Shown here: piece after piece, positions 1 to 5,537 of the stretch
Numbering within the stretch: position 1 is the stretch's first letter
Layout of the letters: every line of letters begins with the position of its first letter
Assembly (NCBI GenBank): GCA_029259675.1
Contig: JAJDES010000353.1
Coordinates: 1 to 5,537 of the forward strand
Length of the DNA stretch: 5,537 nt
Source of the DNA: Planctomycetota bacterium
GTDB taxonomy: Bacteria; Planctomycetota; UBA1135; GCA-002686595
Reading direction: 5' to 3'
The notes under the pieces: generated by a model
What the model was told of the DNA's origin: nothing
The model's input: the letters and a program-made list of their open reading frames with translations, nothing else
Database searches by the model: none
Made by a program: the position numbers and the translations under genes

Positions 1-417
1 CGCTCCCAAATGGCCGAAGCTTGGCTGCGCCAACTGTCCGGCGGCAAAGTGCGCTCGCTTTCCGCCGGAACCAAGCCAGTCGGCATCAATCCGCTTGCGA
101 TCGCGAGCATGTCCCAGGTGGGCATCGACATTTCCGCACAAAGTTCGGACAACATCAGCGCCTATCTGTCCGATCCGCCGGATGTGATCATTGCGGTTTG
201 CGATCGCGCCGGCGAGAACTGCCCCAGCTTCCCCGGGGCGACGCAAGTGTTGTCCTGGCCCTTCCCCGACCCCGCCCACGCCGAGGGCAGCGAAGCGGCG
301 GTGGCGGCCATCTTTGCGCAAGTGCGCGACGACATACGCACGCGCATAACCGCCTGGCTGGACGCAGGTGCACCTCCGCTCAATTTGGCCTCCAGCACCC
401 GTACGGAGCGCGTTTAG
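1..417 (+). CDS. arsC: Arsenate reductase, thioredoxin-coupled (LMW phosphatase fold), 5'-truncated
   Basis: Seen: the frame is open from base 1 and begins R-S-Q-M-A-E-A-W, which matches the residues after the CX5R phosphate-binding loop of the low-molecular-weight tyrosine phosphatase/ArsC family. The first codon (CGC) would be the P-loop arginine, so the catalytic Cys lies six codons outside the window. The ATG at 10 is internal and not the real start. Counting from that Met, Cys64 (199-201) and Cys71 (220-222) are separated by six residues in V-C-D-R-A-G-E-N-C-P, the spacing of the Cys82/Cys89 redox pair of S. aureus and B. subtilis ArsC. The motif F-P-D-P-A supplies the general-acid Asp87. 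Known: this class reduces arsenate to arsenite in the cytoplasm and is recycled by thioredoxin. The extra cysteines argue against a plain protein tyrosine phosphatase. The last ~15 residues (after A-W-L-D-A-G) extend slightly past the usual end. No other arsenic gene is visible; any ars partners would lie upstream. Confidence 0.85.
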   Translation, partial: RSQMAEAWLRQLSGGKVRSLSAGTKPVGINPLAIASMSQVGIDISAQSSDNISAYLSDPPDVIIAVCDRAGENCPSFPGATQVLSWPFPDPAHAEGSEAAVAAIFAQVRDDIRTRITAWLDAGAPPLNLASSTRTERV

Positions 418-556
418 CTCAAGTGGAATCGGGGCGGCGGACTTCGCGCTCGCTTTCACCAATCTGCAAGCTCCTGAGGTAACGATCCGGTTCGAGCCTT
501 TTTAACGCAGCTTCGAAATTGGCCGTAAATTCCCTGTGATTCCAAAACCACAAACC
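418..556. other. Intergenic region between arsC and the hydrolase lipoprotein
   Basis: No gene is supported here. A short T5 run at 499-503 follows GGTTCGAGCC (489-498), which could fold only into a three- or four-pair stem, so a terminator is doubtful. TAAATT at 526-531 resembles a -10 box (four of six), but no convincing -35 lies 16-18 bases upstream. A GTG at 536 could add seven residues to the next gene. No clear Shine-Dalgarno precedes either that GTG or the ATG at 557. Confidence 0.3.
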
Positions 557-1429
557 ATGCTCGCCAAGAATTTATTCCTAGTCGTCCTCGTCACCATCGC
601 GGCCGCATGCCAGCACACCAAAGAATCGACCGAATTTGAATTGGCGTTCGTGCAGGCCGAGGACGCGGTGCCCCTGGCTTATGTCGATTTCGGTCAAGGC
701 GAAACGAGCTTGGTCTTCGTTCACGGTTGGTGCTGCGACATGCTGCATTGGGAAGCGCAACTTGAGGAGTTCAAGAAAGACTACCGAGTGGTCGCACTGG
801 ACCTGGGCGGGCACGGAGCTTCCGGCGCGGGTCGGGCCCAATGGACACTTGAGTCCTTGGGAAAAGATGTGCAAGCCGTTGTCGAGCACCTAGATCTCAA
901 ACAAGTCATCCTCGTCGGCCACTCGCTCGGCGGTCCCGTGTCCCTGATTGCCGCGAAGCAAATGCCGCAGCGCGTGCGGGGCATCGTGGGGGTGGATTGC
1001 TTGCACGACGCGGAGTTTGAATTCACCGAGGAAATGTTGGCCGGCATGCTGCAAGCCTTTGACGATGACTTTGCCGGCAGTTTGGAGGGCAGCATCCGCG
1101 CGGGCGTACAAGCTGAAGGCAGCGAAGCCCTGGAAAACTGGATCCTTGAACGCGGCCTGTTGGTGGACCGCGCCGCAGCCGTGGCCATTCCCAGGGCCTA
1201 CATCGGATTGAATGTGGGCGAACTGCTCGCCTCTGCAAAGGTTCCGGTGCGTTGCATCAATTCCGGCTATCCGAATGCGAGCATGCCCACGAATGTCGAA
1301 GTCAATCAGCGCTACGCCGACTTTGAAGTTGTGCTGGTAGAGGATGCCGGGCACTTCGTCATGCTCGAGCAACCGGCCGAATTCAATGCTCTTCTGCGCA
1401 CCTTCCTGGAGGAGTTGAGCGGCCCTTGA
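557..1429 (+). CDS. Alpha/beta-hydrolase fold enzyme, putative lipoprotein
   Basis: A 290-residue protein. The ATG at 557 is preferred over the in-frame GTG at 536 because it places a compact signal at the N-terminus: one Lys, then a hydrophobic stretch (residues 5-17) ending I-A-A-A-C, with Cys18 as the likely lipidated residue. The lipobox is imperfect because it has Ala rather than Leu at -3. Fold landmarks are the oxyanion-hole motif H-G-W (56-58), the nucleophile elbow G-H-S-L-G-G with Ser123, and the C-terminal catalytic His266 in E-D-A-G-H-F-V-M. The usual Asp after the strand V-P-V-R-C-I-N-S-G-Y (229-238) is absent. Asp147 in I-V-G-V-D, after the strand following the nucleophile, could replace it, as in hydrolases with an acid after beta-6. 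Known: such folds include esterases, lactonases, C-C hydrolases and dehalogenases; the Ser nucleophile fits an ester or C-C hydrolase. The substrate is unknown. The stop codon overlaps the next start. Confidence 0.85.
   Translation: MLAKNLFLVVLVTIAAACQHTKESTEFELAFVQAEDAVPLAYVDFGQGETSLVFVHGWCCDMLHWEAQLEEFKKDYRVVALDLGGHGASGAGRAQWTLESLGKDVQAVVEHLDLKQVILVGHSLGGPVSLIAAKQMPQRVRGIVGVDCLHDAEFEFTEEMLAGMLQAFDDDFAGSLEGSIRAGVQAEGSEALENWILERGLLVDRAAAVAIPRAYIGLNVGELLASAKVPVRCINSGYPNASMPTNVEVNQRYADFEVVLVEDAGHFVMLEQPAEFNALLRTFLEELSGP
1408..1414 (+). promoter_or_regulatory. Shine-Dalgarno for the TTG-initiated glycosyltransferase
   Basis: GGAGGAG lies inside the last codons of the hydrolase gene, 11 bases before the TTG at 1426. 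It is a near-perfect anti-16S match at slightly long spacing. It supports reinitiation at the TTGA overlap and decides the start, because no ATG occurs near the beginning of the glycosyltransferase frame. Confidence 0.6.
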
Positions 1430-2631
1430 GCTCACCACTCGCAGACGGACCGCGGATCGGATTCCTGATTGATCGTTGGGAACCCGAGCGCGGGGGAGCC
1501 GAGGGCGCCCTGGCGCTGTTCGCGCGCCACTTGGAATTGTGTGGCGCCGAAGTGCTTGTCTTCGCAAAGAAGATCCACGGTCGCAATGCGGGGCGCAGCC
1601 GAATCGTTTCCTCCGGCGGCTTCACGCGGGCAGCGCGCGAGGCAAGTCTTGGAAACGCCCTCGTCGAGGCCGCACTCGAAGCGGATTGCGACTTGACCGT
1701 CGGCGTGCGTCACCTGCCCCAAGTGGATCTTTATTGGCCCCACGGCGGTAGCTACCGCAGTTCGTGGGCGGCATCGCGCGAGGCGGGCGGCCGCAAACCC
1801 ATGGTGCCGGCGACCGGTCGCCACCGCGTCTTTTTGGAGTTGGAGGATTTGTTGCTGGGGCGCGGTGGGGCGCGCTCGATCATTTGCGTATCCGATTTGG
1901 TGCGCGCCGAACTCGAACGCGATTACCCACCCTGCGTGAGCCGCTTGCATACGATCGAGAACGGTGTCGACACGGCGCGCTTCCACCCGCGCGAACGCGA
2001 TCACGCGGGCAGCGCTTTGCGCAAGGAGCTCGGTCTGCGGGGAGGCGTGCCCTTAATTCTTTTTTCCGCCATGCAGCCGGTACTCAAGGGCTTGCCGCAA
2101 TTGTTCGAAGCGCTGAAGAGCTTGCGCGCGAAACCCTGGTTCCTGTTGGCGGCGGGACTGAAGCATCCGCGGCGCTGGAGGCGCATGGCGCGCAAGGCGG
2201 GACTGGGCCCGGACAGAGTCGAAGTGCGCGGCTGGCAGGATCCCGTTGCTCTATCTTCCGCCGCAGATTTGTGCGTGCACCCGACCTGGCGCGACAGCTC
2301 ATCACAAGTCGTGTTGGAGTGCTTGAGCTCGGGCACACCGGTAATCACAACTGAGCGGGCGGGCGCGGCATCTGCGGTTTACTCCGCCGTTTGCGGCAAC
2401 GTACTTGAGGATCCCGGCGACGTTGATGCGCTTGCGGCGGCCATTGAACATTGGATCGAGTTGATACGCGCCGGCGCCGTGGATCGCTTGCGCGTGCGCG
2501 GCGGAGCCACCCCTAGGGATTTGCCGACGTGGCTGGAGCGCTTGGAGCGCGAGGTGGTGGAACTCTTGCCGAGCAGCTCGCCGAGCGGCCACTCGCCAAG
2601 GGGCAACGAAGCGGGCGGGCAACAAGCCTGA
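1426..2631 (+). CDS. GT-B glycosyltransferase, family 4 type (WaaG-like)
   Basis: A 401-residue predicted cytoplasmic or membrane-peripheral enzyme that transfers a sugar from a nucleotide donor, probably to an envelope glycan or lipid. The N-terminal half opens with strand I-G-F-L-I-D (11-16) and the glycine-rich acceptor-side loop R-G-G-A-E (22-26). The inter-domain region carries I-C-V-S-D (153-157) and the linker I-E-N-G-V-D-T-A-R-F (177-186) typical of GT4 enzymes. The C-terminal donor domain has S-A-M-Q-P-V-L-K-G (214-222, with Lys221 the usual phosphate contact) and H-P-T-W-R-D-S-S-S-Q-V-V-L-E (285-298). That is an acidic-x7-Glu signature with Asp290 in place of the first Glu; Glu298 is retained. 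The region S-G-T-P-V-I-T-T follows. No membrane segment is visible. The last ~20 residues are Ser/Gly/Pro/Gln-rich and look like a disordered tail. The TTG start overlaps the upstream stop by four bases, indicating coupling. WaaG similarity is by motif; the sugar and acceptor cannot be told. Confidence 0.87.
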   Translation: MSSPLADGPRIGFLIDRWEPERGGAEGALALFARHLELCGAEVLVFAKKIHGRNAGRSRIVSSGGFTRAAREASLGNALVEAALEADCDLTVGVRHLPQVDLYWPHGGSYRSSWAASREAGGRKPMVPATGRHRVFLELEDLLLGRGGARSIICVSDLVRAELERDYPPCVSRLHTIENGVDTARFHPRERDHAGSALRKELGLRGGVPLILFSAMQPVLKGLPQLFEALKSLRAKPWFLLAAGLKHPRRWRRMARKAGLGPDRVEVRGWQDPVALSSAADLCVHPTWRDSSSQVVLECLSSGTPVITTERAGAASAVYSAVCGNVLEDPGDVDALAAAIEHWIELIRAGAVDRLRVRGGATPRDLPTWLERLEREVVELLPSSSPSGHSPRGNEAGGQQA

Positions 2632-2715
2632 CTCTTGTCCGTCGCCAAGCGCCCCGGAGATCGGGCGAACATAGGGCGTACGCTCGATCCCAGCGCCCCG
2701 ACTGGTCACCTTGGT

Positions 2716-2723
2716 GGGGGGGG
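2716..2723 (+). repeat. Eight-G homopolymer in the reductase leader
   Basis: The run sits 14 bases before the reductase ATG and lies in the only G-rich stretch that could act as its ribosome-binding site. The 106-base gap (2632-2737) also holds the 8-base palindrome GCGTACGC at 2676-2683 and a near-duplicate pair, GGGCGTACGCTCG (2674-2686) and GGGCGTAGGCTTCG (2721-2734). I see no terminator there, so read-through from the glycosyltransferase is possible. Confidence 0.6.
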
Positions 2724-2737
2724 CGTAGGCTTCGTTC

Positions 2738-3586
2738 ATGGAAAGCGGACTGAAAGACAAAGTGGTGTTCATCACCGGAGCTTCGGGCGGAATCGGTCGC
2801 GAGTTGGCGCGCGCATTCGCCGCAGAGGGAGCGCGCGTTGCGCTGCAGGGGCAACGCAAATTCGATGAGCTGGAGGCCTTGGTGGCCAAGCAATCGTGGG
2901 CCGAGCGCGCTCTGTGTTTGCGCGCGGATGTGACCAAGCCGGCGGAGTTGACCCAAGCCATTGCGCGCACTCGCGAGCAGTGGGGGCGCGTCGATGTGTG
3001 TGTGGCCAACGCGGGCATTTGGCCGCCGGAATTCAAGTTGCTGCATGAAATCAGCGAAGTGCGCCTGCGCGAAGTCGTCGACATCAATTTGCTTGGCGCC
3101 GTTTGGACTGCGCGCGCATTCATGACCGCACTGGCGGAAGATGGTCCGCGCAAGGACGGCGACGGCGCGTCGATGGTCTTTACGGGATCGACGGCGGGCC
3201 AATTCGGTGAAGCGGGCCACGCGGATTACGCGTTGTCCAAGGCCGGGCTGCAGGGGCTCGTTCAAACGCTCAAGACAGAAATCGCCAAGCTCGATCCCTA
3301 CGCCCGGGTCAACATGGTCGAACCCGGTTGGACCGCCACCGAAATGGCCCGGCCCGCCCTGCGCGATCCCGATGCCGTCACCAAGGTCGTGCGCAGCATG
3401 TCCCTGCGCCAAATCGCAACTGCCAAGGACATCGCCCGCACGGTGTTGTTCCTTGCATCGCCAAAATTGGCGCGCCACATCAGCGGCCAAACCTTGAGCG
3501 TCTCCGGCGGCATGGAGGGCCGCATCCTATGGGGCGAAAAAGAAATCAACTTCGAAGAAGTGACGCGTCGCATGCAGGCGAAGTAG
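2738..3586 (+). CDS. Short-chain dehydrogenase/reductase (classical SDR)
   Basis: A 282-residue cytoplasmic NAD(P)-dependent oxidoreductase of the FabG-like classical SDR family. Landmarks are T-G-A-S-G-G-I-G (13-20) for dinucleotide binding, Asp64-Val65 (adenine contact), N-A-G (91-93), Asn117 in D-I-N-L-L-G, and catalytic Ser151, Tyr164 and Lys168 in the Y-x3-K arrangement. P-G-W-T (196-199) follows the active site. All four tetrad residues are present. No acidic residue ends the second strand (V-A-L-Q-G-Q-R-K), and Arg40/Lys41 there favour NADP(H). The ~20 residues after S-G-G-M-E-G-R (256-262) form a charged tail longer than in FabG. The start is well bounded: an in-frame TAG at 2726-2728 lies just upstream and this is the first start codon after it. 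The substrate is unknown. FabG identity is unlikely to be demonstrable because no fatty-acid synthesis gene is adjacent. Confidence 0.9.
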   Translation: MESGLKDKVVFITGASGGIGRELARAFAAEGARVALQGQRKFDELEALVAKQSWAERALCLRADVTKPAELTQAIARTREQWGRVDVCVANAGIWPPEFKLLHEISEVRLREVVDINLLGAVWTARAFMTALAEDGPRKDGDGASMVFTGSTAGQFGEAGHADYALSKAGLQGLVQTLKTEIAKLDPYARVNMVEPGWTATEMARPALRDPDAVTKVVRSMSLRQIATAKDIARTVLFLASPKLARHISGQTLSVSGGMEGRILWGEKEINFEEVTRRMQAK

Positions 3587-3676
3587 GGCTGACTTGCCTG
3601 TGCATCACTATTCTTAATCGGGCGCTGATAAACCCGTTAGTCGCGGTTGGATACGAGCGGATTCCCACTATTGATT

Positions 3677-3685
3677 TGCTAGACT
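3677..3685 (+). promoter_or_regulatory. Candidate extended -10 promoter for the secreted hydrolase
   Basis: TGCTAGACT fits the extended -10 form TGn-TAnnnT, with four of six -10 positions. No good -35 lies at 16-18 bases; an extended -10 can do without one. It would start a transcript near 3692 with a leader of about 70 bases. The rest of the gap from 3587 shows no gene and no clear terminator for the reductase. Confidence 0.25.
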
Positions 3686-3702
3686 GCTTTGCAGCAGGCG
3701 GC

Positions 3703-3726
3703 GTCGGCGCGCCTTAAATCGCCGAC
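3703..3726 (+). promoter_or_regulatory. Perfect 7-bp dyad in the hydrolase leader
   Basis: GTCGGCG (3703-3709) and CGCCGAC (3720-3726) are exact reverse complements around a 10-base AT-rich loop. A short CTGC-TTT-GCAG hairpin lies just upstream (3684-3694). The dyad is followed by TATTCTCCTCTC, which is pyrimidine-rich but not a T run. It could be an operator, an mRNA-stabilising hairpin, or a weak terminator for the reductase. Confidence 0.45.
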
Positions 3727-3750
3727 TATTCTCCTCTCGTCCATTCATCC

Positions 3751-3757
3751 AGGAGAG
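3751..3757 (+). promoter_or_regulatory. Strong Shine-Dalgarno of the secreted hydrolase, possibly sequestered
   Basis: AGGAGAG lies 5-7 bases before the ATG at 3763, the best ribosome-binding site in the window. It fixes the start, since the in-frame stop at 3715 leaves no upstream ATG. TCTCCT at 3730-3735 is the exact complement of AGGAGA at 3751-3756, and CTCTC at 3734-3738 complements GAGAG at 3753-3757. The site could therefore be masked in a short hairpin. Confidence 0.7.
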
Positions 3758-3762
3758 ATTCC

Positions 3763-5193
3763 ATGCTCGCGCTTTCATCCTTGTTCGCAGTAGCGGCGCT
3801 TCAAAGCGCCACTCCCATTCCGAGTATAGGCACCATTCAGGTCAAGCCCCGCTGCGCCATTCAGCAGATCAATACGGGGACCTTTTATGGCAACCACACT
3901 CTTTGTGTTCAGAAGACGGGTCGAATTGAGAAGTACCACATAGAGGGGCCGGTCTTGCCGCTGGCTGAAGATGCGCCGCTGATCGTTCTTTTTCACTCCT
4001 ACAATCGCGACCATCTCGAGCACCTTGCTCCCACTTGGAATACATACGACTTCTACACGGCGGCCGTCAATGCGGGTTACATCGTCGTTATGCACGATGG
4101 GGGTTTCGACAATTTACCCGCTCCCAATGAAGGTCATCGAGCTTTGGGTTCGACGGACTTTCATCATCACACCGAAGCCGTCATTCAAGATGTGCTCCAG
4201 CACTTCCCCGTCGACCGCGATCGAATCTACGGTTACGGATTCTCCATGGGCGGCGGCAACGTTTTGAACTACGCGGCTCGTCACCTGGACCCCACGTCGA
4301 ACAATGGCATGTTTGCCGCTGTTGTGAATCACACGGGTACGGTCAGTGGACCGCTTGAGTACCACACGGCCACCGGGCAACAGGTCGTTTATGAGGCGCA
4401 GCACGGCGATACCTATGCGAATAAGCCTTTCCGCTATCGCAAGGCAACCGTCTTGGACATTCCCTGCGACGTGCCGGATCCGGCGATGGATTGCGACACC
4501 CCGATAGTGTGTGCGCCGGGTACGCCGGGTGGCTTGAGTAAGGCTCATAGCTTGGCCCGCAACTTGAGTTATCTCCCGATTGAGACCTGGTACAACATCT
4601 GTGACAACAACCACATCCTGGTTAGTTCTAACCAGGAACTCGACAATCTGATGTTGCCGCCGCCAGGCTCCGTTTACGAATCACATCAGACAGCATTGGG
4701 AGGCAACCTTCACCAGTGGAAGAAAGTTCCCTCGCTCACTGTCTTGGCGCATTTCAACGGCAAGTACCTCTATGACGTAGCCAGCGCGCCGACCGGGGGC
4801 AATGTGCTGTTCACCAAGAACGGGGAGCGCACGCTCTTCATGCGCGGACAAAAAATCGTAGGCGCGGATTTCGGTCGGATGATTTACACCTTCGACTCGT
4901 CGCTCAACCGAATTCTCTTGTTCACGACTGCCGTTGGCGTCGATCAAAACTTGAGCGAGATCAGTTTGATTGTGGATCAGTATTCGCCGTTGATTGCGGG
5001 TCAAGATCTGATCATCAACAACAACTTCGGACCGGACATCCCGATCAACGTGGAGGGCTACAGCGTGCCTCCCAACAAGGTGTACAAAAACGGAATGGAT
5101 GCCCCTGGCAGTTGGACCTGGAACAGTACCGACAACATCGTCGAGATCGACGACAACACGGGCATGGTCGCCGGTTGGGTTATCGAGCTCTAA
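3763..5193 (+). CDS. Secreted alpha/beta hydrolase (PHB-depolymerase/esterase-like) with unidentified C-terminal domain
   Basis: A 476-residue predicted exported Ser hydrolase. The N-terminus (residues 1-16) is a hydrophobic stretch with no basic residue, an atypical but plausible signal peptide. The catalytic core spans about 40-325: strand and oxyanion region L-I-V-L-F-H-S-Y (73-80), nucleophile elbow G-F-S-M-G-G (159-164) with Ser161, likely acid Asp281 in W-Y-N-I-C-D-N-N-H, and likely His317 in G-G-N-L-H-Q-W, all in the usual order. The G-x-S-M-G-G and G-x-x-H-x-W layout resembles secreted PHB depolymerases and feruloyl/acetylxylan esterases (LpqC-type). About 120 residues separate Ser161 and Asp281, including a Cys-rich patch (Cys235, Cys244, Cys250). 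With Cys31, Cys48 and Cys280 this makes six cysteines, which could pair outside the cytoplasm. Residues ~326-476 are beta-rich, Asn/Asp/Gly-rich and unassigned; a carbohydrate- or surface-binding module is a guess. By eye, third-position G+C is lower than in the reductase gene. The substrate is unknown. Confidence 0.8.
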   Translation: MLALSSLFAVAALQSATPIPSIGTIQVKPRCAIQQINTGTFYGNHTLCVQKTGRIEKYHIEGPVLPLAEDAPLIVLFHSYNRDHLEHLAPTWNTYDFYTAAVNAGYIVVMHDGGFDNLPAPNEGHRALGSTDFHHHTEAVIQDVLQHFPVDRDRIYGYGFSMGGGNVLNYAARHLDPTSNNGMFAAVVNHTGTVSGPLEYHTATGQQVVYEAQHGDTYANKPFRYRKATVLDIPCDVPDPAMDCDTPIVCAPGTPGGLSKAHSLARNLSYLPIETWYNICDNNHILVSSNQELDNLMLPPPGSVYESHQTALGGNLHQWKKVPSLTVLAHFNGKYLYDVASAPTGGNVLFTKNGERTLFMRGQKIVGADFGRMIYTFDSSLNRILLFTTAVGVDQNLSEISLIVDQYSPLIAGQDLIINNNFGPDIPINVEGYSVPPNKVYKNGMDAPGSWTWNSTDNIVEIDDNTGMVAGWVIEL

Positions 5194-5212
5194 CTTGAGC
5201 TAGACGCTCGTC

Positions 5213-5271
5213 TCACACGCACCGAGTTCACAGCTCGGTGCGTGGGGCAAGCTGCGCTGGTGTGCGTGTGA
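5213..5271 (+). repeat. Competing 10-bp inverted repeat sharing the hairpin's left arm
   Basis: TCACACGCAC (5213-5222) is an exact reverse complement of GTGCGTGTGA (5262-5271). It overlaps seven bases of the left arm of the 5216-5244 hairpin, so the two stems cannot form together. The nested arms arise because GTGCGTG occurs twice on the right (5238-5244 and 5262-5268). The layout could act as an antiterminator/terminator pair or could be a degenerate repeat. Confidence 0.5.
5216..5244 (+). terminator. 11-bp perfect hairpin after the secreted hydrolase gene
   Basis: CACGCACCGAG (5216-5226) and CTCGGTGCGTG (5234-5244) are exact reverse complements around a seven-base loop, TTCACAG. The hairpin lies 22 bases after the stop codon, a common position for a transcription terminator or 3'-end stabiliser. 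No T run follows (next bases GGGCAAG), so Rho-independent termination in the E. coli style is not supported. A small GAGC/GCTC dyad (5197-5209) lies just before it. Confidence 0.5.
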
Positions 5272-5308
5272 TCGAGTGCCCGAAGCGGGGGCTTGTGGCC
5301 GTGGCAAT

Positions 5309-5537
5309 ATGCCGAACGATCCCGATCTGGTCGCATGCCCCCAGGCCGTCCAATTACCGGATTGCGCGCAAGGTTCACAACGGCGCGCGGTGACAGCCGG
5401 CCACTTGCCTCTAATCGCCGGTCGAATCTTTTTGTGGCAGTTCGCCGCTGTTTGGAAGCGATATTTCGAGTGCGGTTATTTGATTGAACCGGATGTGGCC
5501 AGTGGCGAGGAGCACTCGGCCGCCTGCTTCGACTTCT
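5309..5537 (+). CDS. Unrecognised protein, N-terminal part only (cut by window end)
   Basis: The frame is open from 5204 to the right edge, just after an in-frame TAG at 5201-5203. From the ATG at 5309 it gives 76 codons with no stop. Alternative starts are GTG at 5276 and GTG at 5390. The translation looks protein-like: an N-terminal region with three Cys and Pro (M-P-N-D-P-D-L-V-A-C), then an amphipathic, aromatic-rich stretch F-L-W-Q-F-A-A-V-W-K-R-Y-F (41-53), then E-C-G-Y-L-I-E-P-D-V and E-E-H-S-A-A-C-F-D-F at the edge. Roughly two thirds of third positions are G or C, in line with coding use elsewhere in the window. No Shine-Dalgarno is visible before 5309. The competing plus-strand frame over 5293-5487 is Arg-rich and looks like a shadow. 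I do not recognise a family. The region 5194-5308 otherwise holds only the repeats described. Confidence 0.4.
   Translation, partial: MPNDPDLVACPQAVQLPDCAQGSQRRAVTAGHLPLIAGRIFLWQFAAVWKRYFECGYLIEPDVASGEEHSAACFDF

Noticed and set aside
485..503. GGTTCGAGCC followed by TTTTT, resembling a tRNA T-arm or a terminator.
   Set aside because: The flanking bases do not form the five-pair T-stem, and no anticodon arm or acceptor stem lies nearby. As a terminator the stem has only three or four pairs.
2302..3490. Two long overlapping minus-strand open frames (2302-3153 and 2513-3490) across the glycosyltransferase end, the gap and the reductase.
   Set aside because: They lie antisense to genes with complete catalytic motifs, their translations are low-complexity Arg/Ala/Ser-rich and show no domain. 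Long antisense frames are expected from codon bias in G+C-rich DNA.
3589..3717. Plus-strand frame in the gap after the reductase with a partly protein-like tail (for example N-P-L-V-A-V-G-Y).
   Set aside because: It is the end of a frame that is a shadow of the reductase gene. It has no ribosome-binding site or separate start and overlaps the structured leader of the next gene.
5362..5371. Palindrome TTGCGCGCAA, considered as an operator.
   Set aside because: It lies inside the candidate partial gene and is composed of GC alternation common in G+C-rich sequence, with no second copy nearby.
5190..5537. Minus-strand frames open over the right-hand region, one of them ending near 5416.
   Set aside because: The long one is Arg/Ser-rich and runs through both perfect hairpins. 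The shorter one has weaker third-position G+C than the plus-strand frame, and no full gene can be judged within the window.

Overview
This window reads as a G+C-rich bacterial chromosome segment with every supported gene on the plus strand. It holds four complete protein genes and two genes cut by the window edges. I see no tRNA, rRNA, CRISPR array, insertion sequence or phage gene. The organism cannot be named from this stretch. A lipoprotein-type signal and another exported enzyme favour a Gram-negative-like envelope. Ribosome-binding sites are mixed: some genes have a strong one and others none that is visible. Planctomycetota or a similar environmental lineage would fit, but that is only a guess.

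Layout from left to right: (1) the 3' part of a thioredoxin-type arsenate reductase / low-molecular-weight phosphatase, whose catalytic Cys lies just off the left edge; (2) a putative lipoprotein of the alpha/beta-hydrolase fold; (3) a GT-B family 4 glycosyltransferase that starts at a TTG overlapping the hydrolase stop codon, so the pair is probably translationally coupled; (4) a classical short-chain dehydrogenase/reductase; (5) after a 176-base gap rich in dyad symmetry, a secreted alpha/beta hydrolase of the PHB-depolymerase/feruloyl-esterase-like type with an unidentified C-terminal domain of about 150 residues; (6) after a strong hairpin region, the start of an unrecognised reading frame that runs off the right edge.

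The genes do not form a pathway I can recognise. The hydrolase and glycosyltransferase form one transcriptional unit, and the reductase about 106 bases downstream may belong to it. The secreted hydrolase has its own leader, with a candidate extended -10, a perfect 7-bp hairpin and a strong Shine-Dalgarno that can pair with an upstream pyrimidine tract, so it is probably expressed separately. No system can be shown here to be new. The best leads are the C-terminal domain of the secreted hydrolase, the unusual acid position in the lipoprotein hydrolase, the two mutually exclusive perfect stems after position 5213, and the uncharacterised partial frame at the right edge.
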